Assembly (NCBI GenBank): GCA_007644065.1
Contig: VJWN01000030.1
Coordinates: 124,001 to 188,000 of the forward strand
DNA from: Margaritispora aquatica
Lineage: Eukaryota > Ascomycota > Leotiomycetes > Helotiales > Discinellaceae
Reading direction: 5' to 3'
Length of the DNA: 64,000 nt
The notes under the pieces were generated by a model. It had not been told where the DNA came from and ran no database searches. It saw only the letters and a program-made list of their open reading frames with translations. Below, one piece after another: positions 9,256 to 21,714 of the stretch (position 1 is its first letter; every line of letters starts with the position of its first letter). A program made the position numbers and the translations under genes.

Positions 9256-11741
9256 ATGGCCATTGGGGATCTCAAGACACGTCTGCGAGCGAGGTTTACA
9301 CGGCGTTACTCCGCTGCTTCCACGCTGTCTCAATCCTCCACTGATGGAGTTGAAGCTCCCACTCCGCCACCAGTAACGCCCTCGACGACAGGGAATCGGA
9401 AGACACGGTCTGTCAAATCGAAGAAAAGCATTCGACCTGCTTCCATCAAGTCGCTATTTGGTGCTGGTGGAAAAGGGGAATCGATTGAGGTGAAGGCAAA
9501 CGAGAAGGGTGCTGGGTTGTCAAGTGAGGCTGCTTTTGGTCTTGGTGCTGGAGCTGGAGCTGGAGCTGGACCGGAACGGGAACTAAAACAACAAGCTTGT
9601 AGCGATCAACACGAAACTCCAGCGACAACAATTCTGCATCTCGAAGACCAGAAACACGACAGTTCCTCGACCGCGGATTTTCCAACCCCAAATACAGATA
9701 TCGCACCTGTGCTAGAGGAAAACGAGGACGAGGAGGAGAATGTGGACTCGTTGACGTCGAAGGAGAACATCCACTTTGCTACACCCGACTTTCAGTCCCC
9801 TCCACACAGCAGCACTTCGAGCACACAGAGACCAGCAGAGCTGATTAGGAAACAAAGCATCGTGCCGCACGGACAAACGCAATTGATCAAGACTTTGCTG
9901 GAGACGGAATTGCCGCCACCCTCGGCAGCTGCCAACCTTGATTATTTCACGAACAACGGTCCTTCAACCATCACAGCAAACATGGTGAGCAGGAAGATAT
10001 GGGTCAAACGCCCTGGGGCATCTGCCACGCTAGTTACGATACAGGAGGACTTTCTGGTGGACGATGTTCGAGAAATGATTCTCAGGAAATACGCCAATTC
10101 TCTTGGTAGAAGCTTTGATGCTCCGGACGTTGTCTTGAGGATTATGCCAAAGAATCCAGATCAGCCTGAGAGATTACTACGACCAGATGAGGAGATGGCA
10201 CCTATTCTTGATCTGTGCTTTCCTGGAGGACAAGGCGTGGACGATGCATTGATCATAGACGTTCCGACCAAGAGAACCCCGAGACCAAGTCCACAACCAC
10301 AGCAACATCGGACGTATTACGATGAATTGCGCCCTACAGAAGCTGGCACGGATTACTTTCCTATTATGCCACCAGCTCAGCAGCATTCGCCGCACATATC
10401 AGGCGTGCCACCTGCCAATGGGCATATTGCATTACCTCCACATTCAATGTCAGTAATCAATACTGGACAACTTCCTCCTCTGCCTTCTCCAGGCGGTTCG
10501 AGCAGAAGACATGGAGGAGGGCACAGAAGACCAGGAATGGGTCGTACAACCACAGCATCTCCCACAATCATGAGTGCCACACCAGGAATAAACAACGGTA
10601 TGCAAGTTTACACTCGTAAACCCCGATCAAGAACTCACTCCAGTGCATCAGAAAAATCAACAGCCCCTCCCACAGCCCCTCCCCTTCCTAGCCCTACTCC
10701 AGTCACAGCACTCGATATGGCATCACAAATCCAGAGAACAGCTACCCCGCCAGCTCGTGTGTCTTCCCCTCGTCCTGTACCACGTGCCAAGAAGAACAAG
10801 AAGACGACCGATCACCCCTCATTACCTTCGGGTATGCTGAATGGCGGCGTACCACCGATCAATGTCCTTATCGTCGAAGACAATATCATCAACTTGAAGC
10901 TTCTCGAAGCTTTCATGAAGCGTCTCAAAGTGCGTTGGCAAACTGCGATGAACGGCCGAGAAGCTGTTACAAAGTGGCGAGCAGGAGGTTTCCATTTAGT
11001 GCTCATGGATATCCAACTTCCCATCATGAGCGGTCTTGAAGCCACTAAAGAGATCCGGCGACTGGAACGCCTGAATTCCATTGGCGTCTTTAGCAGTAGT
11101 GCCAGCTCGAATGCGCCTGAACAAGGACCGGGCGAGCCAGAGGGACAGGACAAGTTACCTAGCAGTGTACTGTTCAAGAGTCCGGTTATTATTGTGGCGC
11201 TTACGGCGTCAAGTTTACAGTCTGACAGACATGAAGCTTTGGCTGCCGGATGTAATGATTTCTTAACAAAGGTATCTATCCCTGATCTCTTACCATTTAT
11301 CTCACAATGCCTTACTTACCTTCCTTCCCCATTTTCACGTCCCTTTTCATTCTATCCTCTCCATACGGAATCACACTCTATGGATTCCATCCTCGTCTCT
11401 GTCGCTCCCATTCATCATATCCCTCTACCTCCACATCCAAACAAAATAGCAAGGACACAAATTAACATTCTCCCTCCCTTATCTAGCCCGTCAACTTCGT
11501 CTGGCTCGAGCGCAAAGTCATGGAATGGGGCTGCATGCAAGCCCTGATCGACTTTGATGGCTGGCGCAAGTGGAAAGATTTCTCGCAGCAGACCGAGAAC
11601 GACAAGGAGAAGACGAGCAAGAGTCTTGCAGCGAGCAAGAAGAAGAAGGCGAATAGAACGAGTGTGGGTAGTAATCCTGGAGGCAGCACGGTGAGACTGC
11701 CGATCAAGGAGGAGAATGAGGGAACGGTTGCTGTTGCTTGA
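9256..11741 (+). CDS. ssk1: Response regulator Ssk1 (HOG pathway)
   Basis: Exons 9256-11271 and 11487-11741 encode 756 residues, separated by a 215-nt intron. The N-terminal two thirds are disordered, with a Gly/Ala run from a GCTGGA hexamer repeat near 9544-9570. The receiver domain begins at about residue 536 (INVLIVEDN). The phosphoacceptor is Asp585 in LVLMDIQLP and the conserved Lys672 is in FLTK. The intron falls exactly between K672 and the following Pro, and splicing gives the LTKPVNFVWLERKVMEWG sequence typical of Ssk1. In this family Ypd1 passes phosphate to Ssk1, and unphosphorylated Ssk1 activates the MAPKKK upstream of Hog1 in osmotic and oxidative stress. A Ser/Gly-rich insertion splits the receiver domain, as is usual in Ssk1. 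Confidence 0.95.
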
Positions 11742-13070
11742 TTTGCTTGGGTGGGCTGATCTGGTGTTTAGGGTGCTTGATGTTTTGTGGAGAAGTGCTG
11801 CGAGTAATGCTGTGAATTCAGTTCGATTGCAGCCACTTCATGATCATCATCCGCACTACATCTACATATACCCAGAAGCAACCGGCACGACCCCAAAATT
11901 TTTGGTCGAGAACCGCAACAGAAGGCAGCACAGGAACAGAAGCAGTATGCATATATGCGCTGGTGGAAAAGCACTAGCAGGCGTTTCAAGGTCTCGTAAT
12001 AGTTTGGTATGATGGGAGGGTTTTTTCAGACTTTGGGATTGGCATATTCACAAATTCAAATCACAGGGTGTGGTGTTTTACGGCGTTTCTGGCTGCACTG
12101 GATGGCTGCATGGGGTAATGACAGGGCAATGTATACGATGTGGTTGCTTGGGTTGGGTTGGCTTGAGCTGGTTTAGCTTGGCTGGCTTGGCTCAATTTGG
12201 ATCAGCTCTCTGCTGAAAATTTTTCTCTGTTGAAGTAAGATCTTACATGTGGCGGGGAAGGATGGGCGAGGTTTGGAAGTGGAAATTGATCAGGATGTGA
12301 AGGGTGGATGGATGAAGCAAGTGGGGAGGTGAATGAGAGAACAGAGTGTCCCTGGCTGCGTGTATATCTATATCATGAAAGTTTGAAGAGAAGGAAAGGG
12401 GGGGAGAGGTCGATACACGCATGGAAATTATACCACCTCCTACCTACCTCTCACCTACCTCCTACCTATGTAACAGGCATTGAGTTGACTTAAGTTGGAC
12501 GCAATGAAAATGAATCTGAATTCAACAACACACACTGCATACATACATACCTGTAAATTAAGCGAGGGGGCTATATCAATTGACGAGTAAGTACATAGGT
12601 AGGGTTTCTTGTTTGTGTTTTGTGCTTCGCGTTTTTATGGTTTTGTTATTAGAGAAATGTTATGTTGGGTTGGGCTACCGAGAGCGACTGAGTGGGTGGG
12701 ATAGATGGCTGGCTATGTAAATGTGAATATGAATATGGATGGGAATATAAGTGATAATGGGATCGAAAGTTAGGAGTGACGCGAGAGACAGGAAGATATA
12801 TATATATGTAGCAGGATAGATATAAAACTTGGGGTATGTAGTGACAGCCTCCCTTTCTCTCTCTCCCCCTCTCCATCCTATACAGTCCTCCGCCATTTCT
12901 CCCTCGCTTTGCTCCGTTTCTCTCATCTCTTTGTCACCTCTCGAATTCAGAGCAAATTCATCATACGCCAGCCACAGTTCCCTCAAACATCGGACAGACG
13001 GACAGACATCAATCATCAAAACACCAGCGACGACCCTAGCCTACCCCTTACCCCCCTTCTTTCCCTAATG
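11742..13070. other. Convergent intergenic region with simple repeats
   Basis: The region lies between the 3' ends of ssk1 (+) and the Zn2Cys6 gene (-). It carries GGTTGG/GGCTTG-type repeats (about 12150-12200), a CTACC-rich tract (about 12430-12470) and a short TA repeat (about 12797-12808). I see no gene. Confidence 0.65.
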
Positions 13071-15485
13071 TCATTGAAACGACGTCTCGTCCCATTGGAA
13101 ACCGTCCAGGTACGGATCCTGCATATACAGACCGACATCCACATCCGTCATATCGAAGCCCATGTCATTATTGTTCATCAATTCGCTATTATCCGGTATG
13201 CCCGTCATGAGATCAAAGCTCTCCGGGCTATCATTGCGCGCACTGTCTTGACTGCTACTCTTCATGGTGGTGTCGATCACGGCGCGAACCTGCTTCGCAC
13301 ACGGCCACGTATTCGAGATACCCTCGATGGCATCGATGACGAGGCCCAAAGGCTTCGCAACATCGACCGCGTCCCACGACGAGCCCTCGATGTACCGCTT
13401 CATGAGGATGATGCTCGCGGCTGAGGCGAGGATGTGCACGACCGTGAAGGGCAGGTGGCTGTACTGGTAGTTGCGGGCGTAGATGCGCAGGAGCTTGAGG
13501 ATAGCCTCGAGCGATTCGTAGCAGATGGATACGTCTTGGCTGGTGGCTATCTTGGGGTCGCGGAAGAGGTTGCGTGGCGGCCGGTGAAGGATTATCATTG
13601 CCGTGTGGTACAGCATATGCAGATGGAGGACTAGCGAGGGGATGGGCCCTACCGACCTGTGAGGTGTGAGTGCCGAGTTAGTGTGTGTGTGTGTGAGTGA
13701 GTGTGTGTGGATATATCTTCTTGTGCTACGGGATATGCAGGGGGATTTCGGCTGTAGAGATGGTGGTACGAAAGAGGCTTACCATTGATTCCAGTGAAGC
13801 TTGGCTGGGAGGTCCGCAGACCATTTGGTAAGTGCAACGTGGATGTCATTGATTGAGTTTGCGAGAACCGTTTCTTCGGCTTCGACGTTTCGGTTCTCGA
13901 AAACTTCTGTGATCATTCGGTGGAGAATCTTGCAAAGCTCCGCTTGTTGGATGAATGCTGCCACGAGAGCCATGCCGTCTTCGTATGCTGTCTCAGATGT
14001 GCCTTTCATGATGTAGGTGTTAAGCAGCAGTTCCCATTCTGGTGGGTAGGGAATGCGGATTGTGTCATGTACATCTGATTGTCCTGGATACAGAGCAGGA
14101 GGCCGACCAAAATACAGACTGAGATGCTTGTCGGCAATGAATGCAGCCCAGTAAGTCCGTCGTAGAATCTCCCGCTCAACTCTCGAATCATCCGAGCCAT
14201 TCCAATTGTTGGGGTCTAGATGGAGACCCATCTCATGGGCAAGTCGGAAAGCCATTCCAGAAAAGAGCCATCCTTTCGAAGTTTTCCCATGCCCAATTTC
14301 TCGATGACCCAGTAAAATCAGCGCCTGAAGAGTTGTGAGATTTGGCGACTCCAATGCGGATCCATATAAAAGTTGTTGGGCACGGTTGAAGAAGATATCT
14401 GAGATCTCCCTTGGAGCAATCTCTTCACTTGCCAGCGCGCCCATAGAACAGATAGCATACATCAACAGATCCGAATAATAAGGGCCATGACCAGCATCGT
14501 AATCTCGTAGGAAATACTCTCGGTAAAGACACATGTGATATTGATACTGGCTCTTGAAGAAGGCAGCCATCAGATTCCGACATAGTGCACTACTAGGAGA
14601 GAAAGCCGAGTTGATGTGATTACTCGCCGACATGTCCTCTAGAATACCAGACCCAGACATCTCCTGGACGTCAAACGCAGATGATGTCTTCCTTGGAGCT
14701 TCAACAGCCGCCGGTGGTGGTTCCTGATCCTGAGAAGGACTGATTTGGAAGAAACTTGTGGCGCCATAGAACTCAGCGGCTTTGCCATCTTTCAGACGCC
14801 GCAAGTGACCAGTCCTCGATCTAACAGGTAACCTAACAGCCTTATCGTCGGCTGGCTCAGTAGGAGCAACAGATTCCTCTTGCTTGATAAATTGGCTAGC
14901 CGACTTGCTGAAATTCGCTAGCATCTCATCCCTCTGAGCACTATCCACCGAAGCCAGCTTCGTGATGAACTTCTCTAGCGACGTGATTCGACCCTTCAGC
15001 GCCTGGACATATCCTCGCGGCGAAGGCCTATAGCGCATCAGCACGTGTAGGGTAGGACAAATTTCAATTACCACCTCGCAGTAAGCAAATCGTCAATTAT
15101 GTAATAAAAAATAATAGCATACCTCTGCTTCTCACCAGAACCAACAAAGTTGCACTCCACTTTGGCTTTCTCACACTTGGAGCATGGCAATAGGCGGTCG
15201 CATTTTATCTAGACACACAGAACACGACATTAGTATATGCATGTGAGTGCTCCTAAATCGAGTCGATTTGACTTGACTCGACTGAAACTGGATTTTAAGG
15301 GCCCGCCGCACCCCACCTTTCGACGTCTACATCTCTCGCATCTGAGTCGTTAGTGTTTTGTGCCTTGGAAATGGGGGCGCTAGAGGGGTAGAGTTTGAAT
15401 TTTTTTTTATATATATGGATGGGATGGGTACTCACGAAGTCTGAAATGTCCTCCTCTCCATCTGCTCATCAGGCGGAGGGTTCAT
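13071..15485 (-). CDS. Zn(II)2Cys6 transcription factor with fungal-specific TF domain
   Basis: Five exons: 15485-15436, 15341-15317, 15208-15123, 15027-13783 and 13656-13071. Together they are 1992 nt and 663 residues. The binuclear zinc cluster has all six cysteines with normal spacing (C18, C21, C28, C34, C37, C44). It is assembled from exons 1 to 3, exon 2 being only 25 nt (CERCRRRK). A linker and a short coiled coil follow (GYVQALKGRITSLEKFI). The fungal-specific TF domain occupies the middle, with TYWAAFIADKHLSLYFGRP as a typical core motif. The C-terminus is acidic and Asp/Met-rich. Such proteins bind CGG-type DNA motifs in the nucleus; the target pathway cannot be read from sequence. 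It resembles the NirA-like branch in layout but I do not assign orthology. The gene next upstream is a PTH11-type receptor on the same strand. Confidence 0.92.
13677..13710. repeat. GT microsatellite inside an intron
   Basis: A GTGTGTGTGTGTGAGTGAGTGTGTGTG tract lies in the fourth intron (13657-13782) of the Zn2Cys6 gene, between the acceptor of exon 5 and the donor of exon 4. Confidence 0.9.
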
Positions 15486-16468
15486 CGTTGCGACGACGAC
15501 AACGACTACGCCTACGACTATACTCTCCTACTCCTATTTGCGACTCGCTCTTGGCGAAAACGTGCTCCTGCTCGGGGATAAGCGGCTTTGCTCACTCACG
15601 GGGGCACAAGGCCGGTTGTAGTCGGTCAGCCTTCTTGAGGTCCTGGCTGGGCTGGGTTTATGGTTGTACAATAGCTGAAAGGGTATTCGGTACAATAAGG
15701 ACTCCTTCTCAAGTGGGTGTAAGGTATGTTCTAGCTGGGTCGAAGAGAAAGCTGTCTGGAGAATATAAAAGGCAGAGGCAGAACAGAGTGTTTGAATGCT
15801 TATCTTGGAGAATCACATCCAACCGTTCCCAACAGGGGGATCGATCCGGTGAGGCTGAACAATCCAAATCGAGTGGATCGTTATCCGGGTGAAAATAACC
15901 CGATGATCAGGTGATGGATTTCATGATTTGAATACCTTTGCTGTAGGTATAAAGAAGCGAAGGTATTCGAGGGGTCAAAGAGGAAAAGGTTGGGAATAGC
16001 TTCAACTAAGTGCTCGGATGGGTAATGTCTAGTGCACGTTGGTCGAGGATGACTAGAGCGACGGGAGAGTTCGAGAAATCCCTGGCTAGAGGTTGAGGGG
16101 AAGTGGCTGATGCTCAAAGTCAAGACATCGCCCCCACATTGCATAATATTCTAAAAGGTGCTTCAATGCAGACCATAAATGTCTACAAGACATAAGGTAG
16201 GCGATGTGATGGATATAAATCTTGAAGCAGTTTGCATTCGTGTAATCATTCCGAAGGGCAGCATCTTATCGCCCAATGTACCGTACCATGAATGTACATT
16301 ATCAAATACATCGACTCATCATATCCTGTCTGCCAAGCCTTCGCTCAAGCGAAAACCTCGCTCGGATGGCAGTCTCTATAAGAGATGGCGATAAAGGCAT
16401 TATTCAAGCCATAGCGTCTTCTTTGTTGGCATTCAGCCTCTGCGTTCTTCATTGATACACATAATTCT
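15486..16468. other. Intergenic, no gene recognised
   Basis: Upstream region of the Zn2Cys6 gene and downstream of the receptor gene. GACGACAAC-type trinucleotide repeats lie just upstream of the TF start (15489-15520). Open frames are short and of unlikely composition. Confidence 0.6.
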
Positions 16469-18212
16469 CTATCCAGCATCAGACACTATGGGTATTCTAT
16501 CATCCTGTGGCACTGCCATCACTCGATTTCGAGAAGTCTCACCATTCTCAACATCCCTCTCGTCTTCTTCGATAATTCTTGTTATTGTTCCTCTCGATAC
16601 CTTCTTCTTGGAACTTCGTGCATCGGTACGCTCGTATGCAAACCTGCTGTTATCGTCCGGCTTGAAGATATGTGGAAATCTGAATAATATCAAACGTCTG
16701 GTAGCTGGTAGACACGGTATGATGATGGCGAGGTAGACTTCAATTGCGGTCCAGAAGATTGTGCTTGCATAGTCCCCTGTAATTTGTTTAGCTGTGGACT
16801 TTGAGGTTTGAAGCGAATTATGAAGATCATACATGTTTTGTTCTTTGAGTCCTTCAGAGCCACAATTTTGGTGAGTCGAATGATCGAGCACATGCAAAGC
16901 CTGTAGACTGTGAGTGTATGTAAAAGAGACCCGAGCCTCGAAAATCTTACAGTATGCCTATGTTAAACATAGCAAGGATATTAATCTTTTTCTTCTTGGT
17001 GGTGTGTAATTTGAGCAACCAAGGTACAGGGAGGATCAGGATCACAATGTCTTGAGCGATGTTGATAACGGCAGAGGCATATGTGAGTGCCGTCAAATCA
17101 AGACACTTGGTTGATTCATGCCCATCCTTCCATCCCTCCCAGTTGTACGAAATCGGCAAGCATTGTAGCAGGCTTAGAAGCTGGAACATGACCATGGTAA
17201 TGGCGACCCAACCGAGGAGCACATAGCAAGCAATTCTGAAATTTGCATATGGGAATATTCGTAAGTAAAATATCAAAACAGAAATTTTGCATAAACTGAT
17301 CACGGTGACGTAAAGAAGTGATCCCCAGTAGAAATACTTGGATGTTTTAGTTGAAGTCCTTACTGGACAGGAGAACTTCACCTACCTCGAAAGCACTTGT
17401 GATGTCGTTGGGGACAATGTTCCACATATCATGACCACTACCATGAAGTTAACAAATACGCTTTGCTGGGGGACGTAGTGAAGACTAGATATCTTACAAT
17501 CCTTTCAACGCAGTCATAGTTCCAACAACCCCAAAAGGTATCAACGTGAGCTATAATCATATCAGTTAAAGTCGAAAAGGAAAACAACCTCAGATTATTT
17601 CTTTTGGATTATCTTTGGTTCAAGCAAAGGCTCTTCCAGACTCTATGGAAGATATAGGTATCTCTCTGTGATAATAAACGAAGTGGAAACTCACATTGAC
17701 AACAACCATAACCCAGTCGTCCGACCGAAACTCTCCATCCAATTTCCACCGCGAAGCTAGACGGATGTTCAGGATAACGGCAGCCACAGTTCCCAGTACG
17801 ACAGTCCCTATCAATGATGGCGCCTGCGATCTAACCGGGATGCCACAGGCTCGATCTGAGATGTTCCTGACCTCTATTGTGATAGTTAGTATACACCGAG
17901 GCATCTTCAAAAGTCGAGATTTGAATGGCTTACGGAAACCCTCGATTATTGAGCAGTTTTTCTCGGCGCATAGATTAACTGCCGCAGCAAATTCTTCTGA
18001 GCAGGTACATGTACTGTTGTTCAAGGCACATCCAACATTGGAGAGTGCCTCGAAAATGCAAGAAAGCTACGCATTCGCATTAGCGACAAATATAAGATAG
18101 AAAGTTTACTTACACCACAGGCTGGTAAGTCACTGAGTGTTTGATTAATAGCTGCGTTGGCAATGAAAGCAAACAGTCCAAGAGTTAGAGCTAAAACTCC
18201 TCTGAATTGCAT
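16469..18212 (-). CDS. PTH11-type GPCR with N-terminal CFEM domain
   Basis: Eight exons: 18212-18114, 18066-17934, 17873-17695, 17550-17498, 17437-17386, 17336-16951, 16900-16833 and 16776-16469. They total 1278 nt and 425 residues. A signal peptide (MQFRGVLALTLGLFAFIANA) favours this ATG over one 48 bases upstream. The CFEM domain follows with eight cysteines in family spacing (32, 36, 46, 53, 55, 66, 71, 87). Seven hydrophobic segments of the rhodopsin/PTH11 type follow, ending with a charged cytoplasmic tail rich in Lys, Arg and Glu. Every intron join restores a conserved stretch, for example GHDMWNIVPNDIT and KTWDYASTIFWTAIE. Related receptors act in surface sensing and, in pathogens, host recognition upstream of G proteins. 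The ligand is unknown. Confidence 0.92.
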
Positions 18213-19367
18213 GTTGAAAAACCCGGGCTTTAGAGACGACCGTCCCACCTCCGCGTTCACGAGTATGGATTTCTTTCAATGTATCTGTTCTTCCCTCACT
18301 TCCCGAGCCTCAGACAGCTGATGAAGTAGGTCCTTTGCCAGATCAAATTAGGCAGTTGCTCATGACACCAAAGCAATTTCAGAATATCGTCGTAAAAGCA
18401 ATCCCCAGAAACAACTATCATGTTGGAAGACTCTGGATGAACTCCAGACCCTGATAAATCATCGTTCGGAAAAATAGTTGAAACGATCCTTCGAGCTAGA
18501 GAAAACCTGTTCTTGACACTCGAACGTGGAACAAAGGCATCTCGCATGTACGCTTTGATCCGTGCTGGTGCACTGAACTGCCAACGATGTTCAAATAAGG
18601 TTTTCATGCAGCTATTCGGTACAGAAATAAAAGGTGATTCTCGGAGGCTTCTCCTTGATTGAAGGATAACATATCACCCATGATTCAGGAAAAGTCTGTG
18701 GTGCGACAAGGAGTCAACGGAATACCAAAACGGATAACAATTGTAACCCAGGGCCACAGAATGACCTAGCACAGATGCGAACTTCTGGATATGATGAAAC
18801 TAAATCAATGCAGCACATCGGATGCATTTGCATCTCTTGATGTTTCCACGTCGCTCTGATCGGCGAGTATGTCTGTAATAGGTATGCGTGGAGCTGGGAC
18901 ATTATGAGTAACAGTTGTGAACTTTCGAAAAGATGCGGTTGGACTTGCTCATTTGATGACAAACACTGTGTTCCATTGATAGGGCAGGCAAAAAGCTTGA
19001 GGTTGAACTGAAACTATGCTCGCGAAGCTTGGCTTCTTGTCTGAGTTTGGTAACTTTAGAGTCGTCGGAATCCTTTCAATTCGTTCCTATAATTCCGAAG
19101 ATACGAGCGGTATAACCAACCCACTGATTTTGACGAACTGATGATTCCATGGTCGTTGATACCAGATTGAAGAGAGCAACCTCTGATGTTGAACAATGGA
19201 TTGGGTTATGTCATGTCCAAGCGAAGCTCGCCCCTGCAGTGGAGCAGAAACAGCCGAGGTATAGTCCGATTTTGAGTACAAGCTCCTTCGTGAGTAATTC
19301 AAGGTTTGACCCCTCCAAACAACATTGTATTTTGCTCCAGTAGATCTATTCTTCATTCATATTTATC
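18213..19367. other. Intergenic with two orphan minus-strand reading frames
   Basis: Two minus-strand frames look somewhat protein-like: 18607-18296 (103 residues, containing NRFSLARRIVSTIFPNDD and HPESSNMIVVSGD) and 18962-18714 (82 residues, containing TYSPIRATWKHQEMQMHP). I could not join them with clean introns or match them to a family. They may be remnants of one degraded gene, or chance. The last 150 bases are the upstream region of the reductase gene at 19368. Confidence 0.3.
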
Positions 19368-20384
19368 ATGACAACCAACATCCTCATAGTCGGCGCCGGT
19401 GCCGTAGGTGCATTTTACGCCTCCCGACTCGCCCAAAACCAAACAGCCAGTGTCTCCGTCATCTGTCGCTCAAACTACCAAGCCGTCTCTACATCAGGAT
19501 TCAGTATTACCTCCCCCAAATACGGCGCCTACACCTTCAAGCCCACACACACGTTCCCTTCGCCAGCTGCAGCTCGATCCGCCAACATAGTATGGGATTA
19601 CATCGTAGTCAGCACGAAAGCCCTGCCCGATATCTCGGACGACTCGGAGATCCTGATTGATTTGGTGACTAAGGGACGCACGAGCATCGTGCTGATACAG
19701 AATGGACTCGGGGTAGAAGAACCATATGCGACGCGCTTTCCAGATGCCATTGTGTTGAGTGCTGTCACCATTGTGAGCGCGGCGCAGACGAGTCATGGAG
19801 TCATCAAACATAACCGGTGGACGAGGATCAGCATTGGACCATGGCTCCCGGAAGCAACAGCAGAGCAGGAAAAGGCAGCTGTGGAAAGCAATCGGAAGTT
19901 TGTCGAACTGCTAAAATCTGGGGGCATCGCGGATGCAGAAGCCTATTCTCACAACAAGCTTGCTGCAGTTCGATGGCACAAGATAGCAATCAACGCGAGC
20001 ATGAACCCGTCTGCAGTCCTCTCCGGCGGAAGCACAAACAACGCCATGTCCATGGACACAGAACTCTATATTCATCTCAAAGGCGTCATGGATGAGGTGC
20101 TCACTACCGCCCCAAAAGTCCTTGGTACAGCTCTGCCGAAAGATCTTGCCACAAGTGAGGCTCTGCTCAAGAGCACGCAGAAGAATACGAGTGGGAGCAA
20201 GCCTTCTATGCTACTGGATTGGGAGCAGGGCAAGACAATGGAGTTGGAGGTTATTCTCGGCAATCCTATTAGGATTGCGAGGGAGAAGGGATATGAGATG
20301 CCAAGGTTGCAGACACTGTATGCGCTGCTGAAGATGGCACAGAAGAATCGAGACCAGGCAAAGAAGCAAAGCAGCAAGATATGA
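19368..20384 (+). CDS. Ketopantoate reductase-like protein (ApbA/PanE family)
   Basis: Intronless, 338 residues. The N-terminus carries a Rossmann NAD(P)H motif (ILIVGAGAVGAFYASRL, residues 5-21). A QNGLGVEE segment follows, then the C-terminal domain signature KLAAVRWHKIAINASMNP, which includes the conserved lysine and asparagines of the family, and a GNPIRIAREKG substrate-site segment near the end. The length is normal for the family. Canonical members reduce 2-dehydropantoate to pantoate in coenzyme A synthesis. Filamentous fungi carry many paralogues of unknown substrate, so pantoate metabolism is only one possibility. No targeting signal is evident. Confidence 0.92.
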   Translation: MTTNILIVGAGAVGAFYASRLAQNQTASVSVICRSNYQAVSTSGFSITSPKYGAYTFKPTHTFPSPAAARSANIVWDYIVVSTKALPDISDDSEILIDLVTKGRTSIVLIQNGLGVEEPYATRFPDAIVLSAVTIVSAAQTSHGVIKHNRWTRISIGPWLPEATAEQEKAAVESNRKFVELLKSGGIADAEAYSHNKLAAVRWHKIAINASMNPSAVLSGGSTNNAMSMDTELYIHLKGVMDEVLTTAPKVLGTALPKDLATSEALLKSTQKNTSGSKPSMLLDWEQGKTMELEVILGNPIRIAREKGYEMPRLQTLYALLKMAQKNRDQAKKQSSKI

Positions 20385-21714
20385 CACCGCAATGTCCAAC
20401 GACGAAAAGTTCGACGATTCACAAAGTGCCTACCAAGTAAAGTCAAACTTCTTTCTTGTTCTGTCCTTTGAACACTTTCTCATTTCTACCTGCAAGGTTG
20501 TATGAAAACGAAAATGTTGAAAGGATAGGAATCAAGTGAAGATTACAATGCACAGATGTACTCGCAACAGCGGAAGGATGTAACGGTGAAAGCAATGTAT
20601 TAGCACTAACATGCCTCCGTGTTTGCAATGAAAAAGGAGGACGGGCCGAAAGCTTGTTATTATGTGCCATTGTTATCCGCTGGGCTATACACCAACTGCA
20701 CAGGAACAGGAAGGCCTGAGTGTACATTGGAGTGTACCTCTTAATATATCCGGCATCCTTCAGATGTCAGGACGTTACAAGGCCCAGTCAATACAGTTCG
20801 ATTCACATAACTACCATGTGAGTCTAGCTGCCAGTGTTCGGACCCATGGTCCAGCTGGAAACAACAGAAAGCGTAGGATTTACAAGCGAGAAGCTCATGT
20901 ATATAAACCTATCGAGCTACTCGATATGATACCAAACATCCATAGAATCATGCATGCCATGTTCGACAGCCAGCAACGTCAGCAATGCCTTGCCTTGCAC
21001 GGCACAACAACTTTATCCTTGACTCGACTCGATTCGCGTCTGGTAATTAGATAGTGAATTAGTTAGACAGGTAGCGTCCATAATGACACACCTTGCTTCA
21101 CACAGTAATCCATGACTCCACACGCCACGATGCGTGACGATATCAATTAGCTGAAGATCCAAAATTTGTATCAGGAGCTTCGATCACTGCTCTTACAGTT
21201 TGTGTCGGACTTAGTTACCGAGTAAGGTATATCAGTGAAGGATTTATTCCATTCCATTCCATTCAACTGCTAGCCGAAGACCACAAACGACAACATAGCA
21301 GCATATACATCTCTAAATTTAACTCTATATCTCTCTAATTGCAAATGACCACCAACCAATCTATAAGAAAGTCTTCCCTTCCTCCCCTCCTCCCTAACTC
21401 GACCCGACTCGACTCTATCATGCCCTAATGCCAATGAAAATGCACCACCAATCCCTTTATATCGCTATGCTTTAAACCCAGACTCGAATTCAATCTCAAT
21501 CTCAATCTCTCAAATTGTCAGTAACCTAAACCCAAACGCAGACCCTAGATCGAAATCCAAATCCAATATGCCAAATCCAAATGCCAGATCCAGATCCCAA
21601 ATCCCAAAAGTCTACCTATGCATGCATGCCTTCATTACCAAAAGCGACGACCTAGAGTGCCTGTTTTCACTCATTCTCGCTCCACTTAAATTAATTGTCA
21701 ATCAATTACTCCGT
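20385..21714. other. Convergent intergenic region, simple repeats
   Basis: Lies between the 3' ends of the reductase (+) and the DUF1445 gene (-). It holds a CCATT repeat (about 21248-21270), CAATCT repeats (about 21488-21515) and ATCCAAA/GATCC-type repeats (about 21550-21610). No gene is seen. Confidence 0.65.
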
